Shown in pieces: positions 1 through 6,647 of a stretch of DNA of 20,261 bases. Numbering within the stretch: the first letter of the stretch is position 1; every line of letters starts with the position of its first letter. A program made the position numbers and the translations under genes. This DNA comes from Chrysochromulina tobinii (lineage: Eukaryota; Haptophyta; Prymnesiales; Chrysochromulinaceae): the NCBI GenBank assembly GCA_001275005.1, contig JWZX01002727.1, positions 1 through 20,261 of the forward strand, read 5' to 3'. The notes beneath the pieces were generated by a model, which worked only from the letters and a program-made list of their open reading frames with translations, was not told the DNA's origin and searched no databases.

Positions 1-2
1 AG

Positions 3-803
3 CTCTTCGCCTTCACGCAGGCCAAGGGCAATGCGGATTTGCTCGCCATCCGTGCTGGCGAGGGCAGCGCTCCGTCCAATGATCAGAGTGCAGGAATCAG
101 AGGGGACAGTTCGGAGCTGTGCAAGCCCTCGCGCGAGCTCAGTAAGATGGCTGTGGGCACTGTGGACTCGACATACCTCGGTCTAGGCGCCATCCTGCGC
201 GACGCACAAGCCTTCAACCCGCCCGCGCGCACAAGCCTAGCTATCGGCGCGCACGAGGTGGCCTTCTCGATCACGCTCGAAGTGGTGCTGGTCGAGCAGG
301 ATGCGTCCGCTGCCGAGTCGCGCGTGCTGCCCACGGGATTGGTCTTCGTGTGGCTGGACGACGACGACATGCCTCGGATCTACGCGGACGCCGTCCTCAG
401 GGCGGCGAAGGCCAACAGGGAGGCGTCGCTCATCCTGGGCGAGACGTACGAGGAGGCGAAAACGTGCCTCGCGCGCGTGATGGAGCTGTCCGCGGAACAC
501 GGCGAGGAGCGCATGATCGTCCTCCTGGACCAGAACATCGACCAGTACCATGAGTGCGCCACCGAGGGTGTGATACAAGGCACCGAGCTGTGCCGCGAGT
601 TGCGCACGCGCGGCTTCCGTGGCACGATCGCCATCTGCTCGGCGAACGACGAGTCCAAGGACGAATACGAGTACCTTCAGGCGGGCGCCAACTTGTGCAT
701 AGGCAAGGGCCTAACGGGCGGACTCTCGACCATCCTCTCCAAGCTCGCCGACGCCCACTTCAAGACGCAAGCTCTCCACGCGATGTGCCAGTTGCCTAAT
801 TAG
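3..803 (+). CDS. Hybrid histidine kinase / response regulator, C-terminal receiver domain (5' partial)
   Basis: The frame is open from the first bases of the window with no ATG that must be the start, so this is the 3' part of a longer gene. The last ~130 residues form a complete CheY-like receiver. The acidic run in LDDDDMPR (about position 350) is the beta-1 metal-binding pair. LLDQN carries the probable phosphoacceptor Asp at 528-530. CSAND (about 640) supplies the Ser/Thr switch residue, and GKG (about 705) the conserved Lys. The ~110 residues before it are not clearly recognisable and may be the end of an ATPase or linker region. Receivers at the C terminus of hybrid kinases accept phosphate from an upstream kinase core; that core would lie outside the window, so kinase identity is inferred. 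The gene is convergent with the next one. Confidence 0.72.
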   Translation, partial: LFAFTQAKGNADLLAIRAGEGSAPSNDQSAGIRGDSSELCKPSRELSKMAVGTVDSTYLGLGAILRDAQAFNPPARTSLAIGAHEVAFSITLEVVLVEQDASAAESRVLPTGLVFVWLDDDDMPRIYADAVLRAAKANREASLILGETYEEAKTCLARVMELSAEHGEERMIVLLDQNIDQYHECATEGVIQGTELCRELRTRGFRGTIAICSANDESKDEYEYLQAGANLCIGKGLTGGLSTILSKLADAHFKTQALHAMCQLPN

Positions 804-1193
804 GGATGTACCACTTGCATGGCATTCTACATTCCGCTATAGCTTGGCAGAGGTCACGCCGATATGACGTGAGCCTGTGTGAGTGTGCGTGTGCAGCTGT
901 TGCTTTGAGCCTCTCTCCAATGTCCTTCCCTGTCGTGTGAGCCTGGCTGGCCCTTGTGTTGAGAGATGAGTGTGCGGACCGGGTTGGTATCTGAGAGGTT
1001 GAGCCATAACTTCCGGCCCGTCGATGTGTGTTAGTGTTGCACGAGCGTTGTCTGTCCCACTTGAGTGCCACTTGGGAAAGACGGCGAGGTTGGCCATCAT
1101 GCATTCGAACTGAGCGTGCGCCTATACGGACCTGATAGTGTGTGCTAAAACATTTGCTGTGAACGACCATGTGAAAGACCATGTGAAGACGCG
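804..1193. other. Intergenic, convergent 3' ends
   Basis: About 390 bases lie between the stop of the receiver gene (+) and the stop of the sulfotransferase-like gene (-). The stretch is GT-rich around 870-900 and probably holds both 3' UTRs. I see no gene, RNA or clear repeat in it. Confidence 0.6.
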
Positions 1194-2582
1194 CTAGTAC
1201 CTGTAGCACCACATCCTCTGCGAGCCGCTTGCATCGCGCAGGCAGTGCTTGCCGTGCAGCGGCGTGACCATTGCGCTCGTGTCGTCGCCCCCCGTGCGCT
1301 CGGCGATCGCGCGCATGCATGAGCCGACTGCCTCACTGTGCGCCTCGACGTCGCGCCAGAAGCGGCGCTTGGCGGCGCTGTACACGGCCTCGTCCGCCTC
1401 GTCCACCACATCGCCCGCGCTCTCGAGCCCGCGGTGCTCGGGGCGGCGCTCGACGCTCTCGAGCCCGCGGTGCTCGGGGTGGCGCTCGGCGCTCTCGAGC
1501 CCATGGTGCTCGGGACGGCGCTCGGCGAGCTGACGGCGTGCGCGTGGCTCCTCGGCGGGTATCGCCTCAACGTCCGCAAGCGCGCCATGCTGGGGGTCAG
1601 ACGCCCCGCTCTCTTCCTCCTCCACGCCCTTCAGACCCGGAGCCGTCGTGGGCGCGCTTGTCGTCCCGCGGCGCGAGTTGAGCAGTTCGATGCGCGCGAG
1701 CGGTGCGCCAAAGCGAGCGTGCCACAGGCACACGCTGCGCTGCCAGTGCTCCTGTAGCCCCACGAACCGCAGCGCCTCGACTGTCGCGACCGCCTGCGCA
1801 ATCTCTTGGGAGGTGAGAGGCGCCCGCGGCCGGTGGCACGGGGTGCCAAGGAGCATCTTCGCCTGGCAGCTGAGGGCCCCGGGCAGCGCGGCGTAGGTGG
1901 CGAGCGACATGTTGGACAGTGCGAGGTTGAACTTGTACGTCCGTCCGTACAAGTCCGTCCGTTGTTTCCTATCGAGCCTCACGATCGGTGTGAAGCCCCA
2001 GTCCCAGCAGCACGTGGGTGACTCACGCATGTGAGCGAAGCCGCTCGCGAGCCGGAGGGATGGGGACCGAAACAGGGCGACATAGCTATGGCTCTCGTTC
2101 TCAAGCCTGGGCGTGATCGTCCTATGTCGCCACGTGCCCGTACTGATGCGGCGCCAGGGCAGTGCGTCGTGGTATTGGCCGCCGCCGAGCGTCCACTGCC
2201 TGGAGGCGAATCCAAAGGGGCAGCAGTCCATCTTTTGGCAGGAGTCGTAGTACCTGTAGACTGCGTGCATCCGAGACCCGATCGCAGGTGCCACAATGGG
2301 GTGTGGTGTCGAAACAGTCAAGATAGGTTAGGCCGCACATATGATGAGCAGCGCATTCCATTCTTGTGCCGCCGGTAACGCAGCCGCTGCCGCAGTGCGC
2401 TTGCACGCGAAGCTCATGAGCGTGTGTAGAAATGCCGAGCCAGTCTTAGGTGCGTGCATCCAGAAGATGTTTGTGAGCTTCTCGTGAGCCGAGTTGTTGG
2501 GAGGCATCCAGAGAATGTCGCCGGCACTCTGCTGCTGGACTTGGGCACGATTTGGCATGGGCATGTTCAGCTCCACTTGCAC
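1194..2582 (-). CDS. Sulfotransferase-like catalytic region (possible pseudogene or multi-exon gene)
   Basis: Read on the minus strand, this frame carries a P-loop-type sulfotransferase signature. FWMHAPKTGSAF (about 2450) resembles the 5'-phosphosulfate-binding loop. ALFRSPSLRLASGF (about 2060) resembles the 3'-phosphate-binding R-S motif. Downstream are AKMLLGTPC and EALRFVGLQEHW, which recall C-terminal parts of algal sulfotransferase-family proteins. Such enzymes move sulfate from PAPS to glycans or small molecules, usually in the Golgi. One TAA at 2328-2330 interrupts the frame, but an in-phase GT-AG intron at 2261-2338 would remove it. The first ATG in frame is at 2564; the open frame begins just before it after a TAG. 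Three 12-residue PEHRGLES-type repeats are inserted near the C terminus. The link to the upstream exon at 2446-2943 needs a frame change I could not resolve with a normal intron, so a decayed gene is possible. Confidence 0.62.
1419..1530 (-). repeat. Coding minisatellite, 36-bp unit x3
   Basis: Three near-identical 36-base units encode the 12-residue repeat (A/V)ER(R/H)PEH(R/H)GLES in the sulfotransferase-like frame. They sit between the conserved VGLQEHW region and the C-terminal DEAVYSAAKRRF segment, so they look like an in-frame expansion inside the domain. Boundaries are approximate. Confidence 0.8.
2261..2338 (-). other. Candidate intron removing an in-frame stop in the sulfotransferase-like gene
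   Basis: On the minus strand the segment begins GTGCGG and ends ACGCAG. It is 78 nt long, a multiple of three, and contains the only stop codon between the PKTGS motif and the rest of the frame. Splicing leaves the frame open (phase 1). No flanking duplication is seen, so it is not one of the introner-like introns. Confidence 0.4.
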
Positions 2583-2943
2583 AAGGATCTAATTTGCAAT
2601 TTTCTAGTCCGTTACGAACCCCATGCGATTTACGTGCACACTTGCATGCAACTGGGTAGCAACTGGGGACCCAATTCTGTAGAGGCTCCGGCTCTGCTAC
2701 AATGTATGCCGTAGGTCCCAGCTCATGCTCCAAAGCCGAGTCAAGGTGCTGCTTGCTTGCTTGCTTGCTTGCTGGATGCTCACGCAGCCATGTGGCTGCT
2801 GCCTCTTTGTTAATAGCGGCGCACTCATCAATCGTGGCTCTCACCACCATCGAATAGTAGCGGCGCGCCATCTTCTCGTCCTTCGGGAAGCCATAGTGAC
2901 ACTCGGCGTAAATGAGCGTCCCAGAGTGTAGCACGCGTATTTG
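2446..2943 (-). CDS. Cys-rich exon between membrane anchor and sulfotransferase region (unknown)
   Basis: The minus-strand frame runs about 165 codons and looks protein-like in its first two thirds. It has a YAECHYGFPKDEKMARRYY segment, an amphipathic stretch ending WLREHP, then a Cys-containing part with AEPEPLQNWVPSCYP and CKLDPC. I do not recognise a named domain. If the 56-nt intron at 2944-2999 is real, this exon joins in phase to the type II membrane protein upstream. It overlaps the start of the sulfotransferase frame at 2446-2582 in a different frame, so its last ~45 codons are probably not translated this way. A TTGC tetranucleotide run (2753-2773) encodes the SKQASKQ stretch. Confidence 0.4.
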   Translation of the reverse strand, partial: QIRVLHSGTLIYAECHYGFPKDEKMARRYYSMVVRATIDECAAINKEAAATWLREHPASKQASKQHLDSALEHELGPTAYIVAEPEPLQNWVPSCYPVACKCARKSHGVRNGLENCKLDPCASGAEHAHAKSCPSPAAECRRHSLDASQQLGSREAHKHLLDART

Positions 2944-2999
2944 CTGCCGCGTTCAGCAGCCCGTGCTCATCATGCTCCAATGCCGTCCGCTCCGCCCAC
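2944..2999 (-). other. Candidate 56-nt intron joining membrane-anchor exon to Cys-rich exon
   Basis: Minus strand: exon ...GCGGAGGAG, then GTGGGC at 2999 and GCGGCAG ending at 2944, then CAAATACGC. Removal is phase 0 and converts a TGA-terminated frame into a continuous reading frame (TAEE then QIRVLHSGT). The length is short but possible for a compact algal genome. Confidence 0.4.
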
Positions 3000-4310
3000 C
3001 TCCTCCGCCGTCACCGTCTCGTTCTTGTCAGAGGAGAGCCACGTCCACGGCCACGTCACCTCGTGAGAGGTCGATCCACGTCGAGGCGTCGCCGTTGATA
3101 CGTTGACGGCCTCGCTGGTCGCGACAAGCTCTGGTGCCAGCCCTTCGGTACGGGCATCGGCGTTGGTGGCGTCTGTCACGAGCAAGTTGTCCGAGGCAGC
3201 CGTCTCATCCTCGAGGTTTGCCGTGGCGTTTGTGGCAGCCACTGCAGCACTCGTCGCGGACTCAACGGCCGAGACCGCCATCGTAGCGCCGTCGACCGTC
3301 GCATTTACCGTTGAGGGCACTTGGTACTCGACGTGCGAAGGCGGAGAGGGGGCGGCCGGCGGCGGCGGCGCGGCGAGCGGGCAGAAGTCGCAGGAGCGGC
3401 ACTTGCACCTCGTGCAATGGTGCTTCGCAAAGCTGAGCGAGCAGAAGGAGGAGCACATCGCTGTGCGTGAGTCGCCCTTGAGAAGGGTCGTGCAAGTCTC
3501 GCCGAAGCCCATGCGCGCTGTGATGGGCACCGCCGTGAGAGCGGCAGCCGTGCTGTTGCTCAAGCCGGCAGGCCCAGCCGTGCTGTTGCTCGAGCGGGCA
3601 GGCCCAGCCGTGCTGTTGCTCGAGCGGGCAGGTCCAGCCGTGCTGTTGCTCGAGCGGGCAGGCCCAGCCGTGCTGTTGCTCGAGCTAGGCAGCGCCGTGG
3701 GATGGCCGGCTTCAAGCTGTGAGCTGGGCTTGCGCCCACCGAGGAACTCACCCGCTGCACCCTCCGCATCCGCTGCACCCTCCCCACTCGCTGTGCCCGC
3801 GCCTAGGCCGGCCGTGGACGCGGGGAAGTCGGGCTGTCCAGGCCGGCACATCGAGGGCGGGCCACAGCCACCGCATTCGGCGGTCACATTGCCGATGAGT
3901 TTGGCGCAGACGCTCGCTTCGCACCAGGATGCACAGAGCTTCGCGGTCGCAGTCGCAGTCGAGACGTTGTTGCCCGTCGCTTTTGCTGTTGATGTGTTGT
4001 CGCCCGTCTCGCTGGAGCATCCCGAACACACGATGCGGGCACTGCCGTAGGTTGTGACCAGGTGCGAATCTTCGGGGTTCACAAAGTCGTGTATCGACTC
4101 GTCAGGTAGGTAGGAGCTCGCTCTGGGCGATGGGTGCAGCAACAAAGAGTCGGATTCCGTCCGGCGGATCTGTAGCGCGATGTTCCACCCGAGGAGGAGC
4201 ACGATGAAGAAGAGGAGAATCCGCTCGCGTTTGTGGCTCGACGAATGTGGGGCGGGCGCGGCTTTTTTCGTGGGCACCACCTGCAGGAAGGAGGCCGCGT
4301 CACGCGGCAT
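2970..4310 (-). CDS. Type II membrane protein with N-glycosylated stem repeats; probable Golgi anchor region
   Basis: The ATG at 4310 opens a 446-codon frame. Residues 1-28 are cytosolic and basic (KKAAPAP, HKRER). About 29-47 form one hydrophobic helix (ILLFFIVLLLGWNIALQI) followed by RR, which fits a signal anchor. The rest would be lumenal. It includes a Cys cluster (CASWCEASVC to CGGCGPPSMC), five 10-residue units with the sequon SNSTAGPA, and a second Cys cluster (CTTLLKG to CRSCDFCPL, 11 Cys in about 50 residues). Several more NxT/NxS sequons follow in a Ser/Thr/Ala-rich tail. This is the usual shape of the stem of a Golgi glycan-modifying enzyme. The frame stops at 2970, but a donor at 2999 could splice it onto the exons at 2446-2943 and 1194-2582. 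As a stand-alone gene its function is unknown. Confidence 0.6.
   Translation of the reverse strand: MPRDAASFLQVVPTKKAAPAPHSSSHKRERILLFFIVLLLGWNIALQIRRTESDSLLLHPSPRASSYLPDESIHDFVNPEDSHLVTTYGSARIVCSGCSSETGDNTSTAKATGNNVSTATATAKLCASWCEASVCAKLIGNVTAECGGCGPPSMCRPGQPDFPASTAGLGAGTASGEGAADAEGAAGEFLGGRKPSSQLEAGHPTALPSSSNSTAGPARSSNSTAGPARSSNSTAGPARSSNSTAGPAGLSNSTAAALTAVPITARMGFGETCTTLLKGDSRTAMCSSFCSLSFAKHHCTRCKCRSCDFCPLAAPPPPAAPSPPSHVEYQVPSTVNATVDGATMAVSAVESATSAAVAATNATANLEDETAASDNLLVTDATNADARTEGLAPELVATSEAVNVSTATPRRGSTSHEVTWPWTWLSSDKNETVTAEEVGGADGIGA
3541..3690 (-). repeat. Coding minisatellite, 30-bp unit x5 (SNSTAGPA repeats)
   Basis: Five consecutive 30-base units start at 3541, 3571, 3601, 3631 and 3661. 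The middle three are almost identical (one C/T difference); the outer two are diverged. On the minus strand each encodes SSNSTAGPAR or a variant, so each copy adds one N-glycosylation sequon. Confidence 0.92.
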
Positions 4311-4518
4311 TTATCCCCACTAGAGCTGTTGTCGCTGCCAAATGCATGCAATAAGCCGACATAAGTGTCTGTTTGCTCGGTTTGCGATCAGCTCGGGACA
4401 TCTGTATCTCGATCTAAGTGGGCCACTCTGCCTCACTGCGGAAGCTTAACGGAACGCCTGATCCGATCCCTGATCCAGTGAGGTTCCGTGTTGCTAACCA
4501 TGGTAAGGCGCCACTCTG
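4311..4518. promoter_or_regulatory. Divergent intergenic region, presumed bidirectional promoter
   Basis: Only 208 bases separate the ATG of the type II membrane protein (-) from the ATG of the WbsX-like gene (+). Both promoters must lie here or overlap the genes. I see no TATA-like box or strong repeat; the call rests on geometry alone. Confidence 0.4.
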
Positions 4519-5991
4519 ATGGAGCTGCTGATCTCGGTCTGCGTCTCCATCTCGTCGCTGTCCGAAATGCCGCAAGTGCCTGAGGTGCAGCTCTTTGCCG
4601 CCTATTTTCCGCAGTGGCATCAGACACCGATCAATGACTATTGGTTCGGCCCAAACTTCACGGACTGGTCTCTTCTTTGCAACCGCGTGCGCGCAAATGG
4701 TGGCTTCAACAGATTGGGCGGAAAGACTCTGCTCCCTTTGCCGCCACCCAAAGGGCTCGGATGGTACGACCTGAACGACCAAAGGATACGTCGGAGGCAA
4801 GCTCTGCTCGCGAGGGAATATGGCATCCACGGCTTTGCATACTACCACTACTGGTTCACAAGGCCTGCCGCATGGGGTCAATCTAGGGTCAATCTTGATG
4901 ACGTCCAGAATGTCAACGGTACGCGGTATGGGGCAGACATGGACGAGACGTTGCTGAAACTGCTGGATGAGCATGATGGCGAGCCTAATCTCCCATTCTA
5001 CTTCGTGTGGGCCAACGAGGCGTTTGTGTGGAAGTGGGTCTGGCCGCACGGACGCGTTTCGAGGTTGCGCCTGGGCGCGACCCAAGTGCCCCAGAACTAC
5101 GAGCGTCCGGGATGGGAGCCCCACTTTCGCTACCTGCTTCGCTTCTTCATGCATCGCAATTACCACAAGGTCGACGGCAAGCCGGTCTTTGCCATCTACG
5201 AGGCCAACCAGAAGAGCAGGGATGCGCAAGCGGCGCTGGACGAGATGATGCGCCTCTTCCAGGTCTGGGCTGTCGATGCGGGGCTCGCTGGGCTTCACCT
5301 GCTGCAATTCCATCACGGCCTTTCGAAGTTAAATGCCGTCGACAACACATCGAAGCTCAGGCCGTGGGCCAACGCAGTGCAAGACTTCGGTCGTCACTGG
5401 AGACGGCACTCCTCGGGCAATCATACAGGTAGTCATACAACACAGTACTCGTACACGTTACAGCCAAAGCCCGCGTGGCTGCCGGCGCATGTGCCCTGGC
5501 ACCCGGGACTTATCGTTGACTTTGACAACACGCCTCGTAAAGGCGTCCAAAGAGCCAATATCATGAAACAAGCTGACTCCTTTGATCCGCGCCTCGACTC
5601 CGCGCTCACCATGGCGCTCGCGTACGCTCGTGAGCGAAATCGTACCGCCCGGCCCTCAACTGCCATGATCTTCATTGTAGCCTGGAATGAGTGGTCCGAG
5701 GGATGCACCCTCGAGCCGAGCAGCGACCGCCGATTCGAACACCTACAGACCGTGCGAACCATCCTGAGCCGCCATGGGCAATACCGCCGCAAACCTGGTT
5801 GCGGCAGCAGCGCTGCCAGCGGCGCGAGCCGCCTCGCCGGCTTCGCCACAGACGTCCACAAAAGCACGGTCGTCTTGCAGCAGTGGACAGAATGTGCATG
5901 CGGCGATGCAGCCTCGATCCGAGCAGCGACTGCCAATTCGAGCACCTACAAACCGTACTTTTGCGGCAGTCCTTCCACAGATCGCTGCTGA
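4519..5991 (+). CDS. WbsX / GH99-like glycan-active protein
   Basis: The ATG at 4519 gives 490 residues. The family signature is plain: AAYFPQWHQTPINDYWFG near residue 27, followed by FTDW, then GIHGFAYYHYWF (about 108) and PFYFVWANEAFVWKW (about 160). HHGL appears near 266, and the C-terminal VAWNEWSEGCTLEP near 391. These match the Glyco_tran_WbsX family, which resembles glycoside hydrolase family 99 and was first named from bacterial O-antigen clusters. A role in making or trimming a surface polysaccharide is likely, but whether it acts as transferase or hydrolase is open. The N terminus is weakly hydrophobic and not a clear signal peptide. The usual family end falls near residue 415. The last ~75 residues are low-complexity and contain a frame-shifted partial duplicate of the C-terminal motif. 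No intron is needed. Confidence 0.85.
   Translation: MELLISVCVSISSLSEMPQVPEVQLFAAYFPQWHQTPINDYWFGPNFTDWSLLCNRVRANGGFNRLGGKTLLPLPPPKGLGWYDLNDQRIRRRQALLAREYGIHGFAYYHYWFTRPAAWGQSRVNLDDVQNVNGTRYGADMDETLLKLLDEHDGEPNLPFYFVWANEAFVWKWVWPHGRVSRLRLGATQVPQNYERPGWEPHFRYLLRFFMHRNYHKVDGKPVFAIYEANQKSRDAQAALDEMMRLFQVWAVDAGLAGLHLLQFHHGLSKLNAVDNTSKLRPWANAVQDFGRHWRRHSSGNHTGSHTTQYSYTLQPKPAWLPAHVPWHPGLIVDFDNTPRKGVQRANIMKQADSFDPRLDSALTMALAYARERNRTARPSTAMIFIVAWNEWSEGCTLEPSSDRRFEHLQTVRTILSRHGQYRRKPGCGSSAASGASRLAGFATDVHKSTVVLQQWTECACGDAASIRAATANSSTYKPYFCGSPSTDRC
5702..5956 (+). repeat. Tandem partial duplication of the WbsX C-terminal motif
   Basis: The segment 5702-5753 recurs at 5905-5956, 203 bases downstream, with about 45 of 52 bases alike. 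Because 203 is not a multiple of three, the main frame reads the second copy out of phase. In its own frame copy 2 still reads RCSLDPSSDCQFEHLQTV against GCTLEPSSDRRFEHLQTV, then reaches a stop near 5994. Confidence 0.85.
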
Positions 5992-6647
5992 CGTGACGCC
6001 ATGCGCGTTCGAGAGCTCCGGCGAGGGTGCACGCCGCCGTAGGTGTGCCCGGAGACGAGTGAGTGAGTTTCATCTGAACGAGCTACCCTACAGTAATGAA
6101 GCGGTGTGCTGTCGGGGAAATTTGAAAGTGGGGTGGTGCCGTCGCCGTGTGAGGTGCGTCCGACCTCTGAGGTGGGTGTCAACTAGGATTTAGGTGAGCG
6201 TTGATATGGTTATCTCGTCGTTGAGTTTTCTTGGTCGATATCTGCATGTTGCCACACGACATTCTCTGGCTATTCTTGACGTGACTGGAGGGTCGGGTAC
6301 CGCCGAGCGCCCGGTGGGCGGTTTTCTACACTCTACACTCCGACTAACACTCCGCTCCGACTCTTGCACTTGTTGTGCTGGTGTACTCGTCCACATCTAG
6401 AACTGCACTACAAATAATCGCGCTCGACGGATGGATTTCGGATCGATGATGCTTTTCAACGAGCCATTCGATGGCCGGGATGCTGATTCATGCTGTTGGG
6501 TGTGCCCGTCCGTCCACGCGGCCAATTCTGCATGCTACATGTAATTAGTAGTATGACCAGAACATGTCCAGAACAACGAGCACCAAAACCAAAACTGGAA
6601 GATCGGCCCCGTCAAGGAGACAGAGGCCATCGGCACACGGCCCTCGC
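5992..6647. other. Convergent intergenic region
   Basis: About 650 bases lie between the stops of the WbsX-like gene (+) and the IPT gene (-). Small open frames exist (for example 6194-6400 on both strands), but none shows protein-like character. The base composition is less GC-rich than in the genes. The region presumably holds two 3' UTRs. Confidence 0.55.

Noticed and set aside
1926-1952. Inverted repeat ACTTGTACG / CGTACAAGT
   Set aside because: It lies within the coding frame of the sulfotransferase-like gene; 9-bp arms can arise by chance and nothing else supports a site.
3103-4050. Long plus-strand open frame (315 codons) opposite the type II membrane protein
   Set aside because: It mirrors the minus-strand repeats (AVLLLERAGP units) and is Ala/Val-rich. 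The minus strand has an ATG, a TM anchor, sequons and Cys clusters, so the plus frame is a by-product of GC-rich coding sequence.
4414-5316. 300-codon minus-strand frame opposite the WbsX-like gene
   Set aside because: The plus strand carries clear WbsX motifs over the same bases; the antisense frame has no recognisable features.
6194-6400. Overlapping 68-codon frames on both strands in the convergent intergenic region
   Set aside because: No protein-like features, and the two frames are mirror images of each other.
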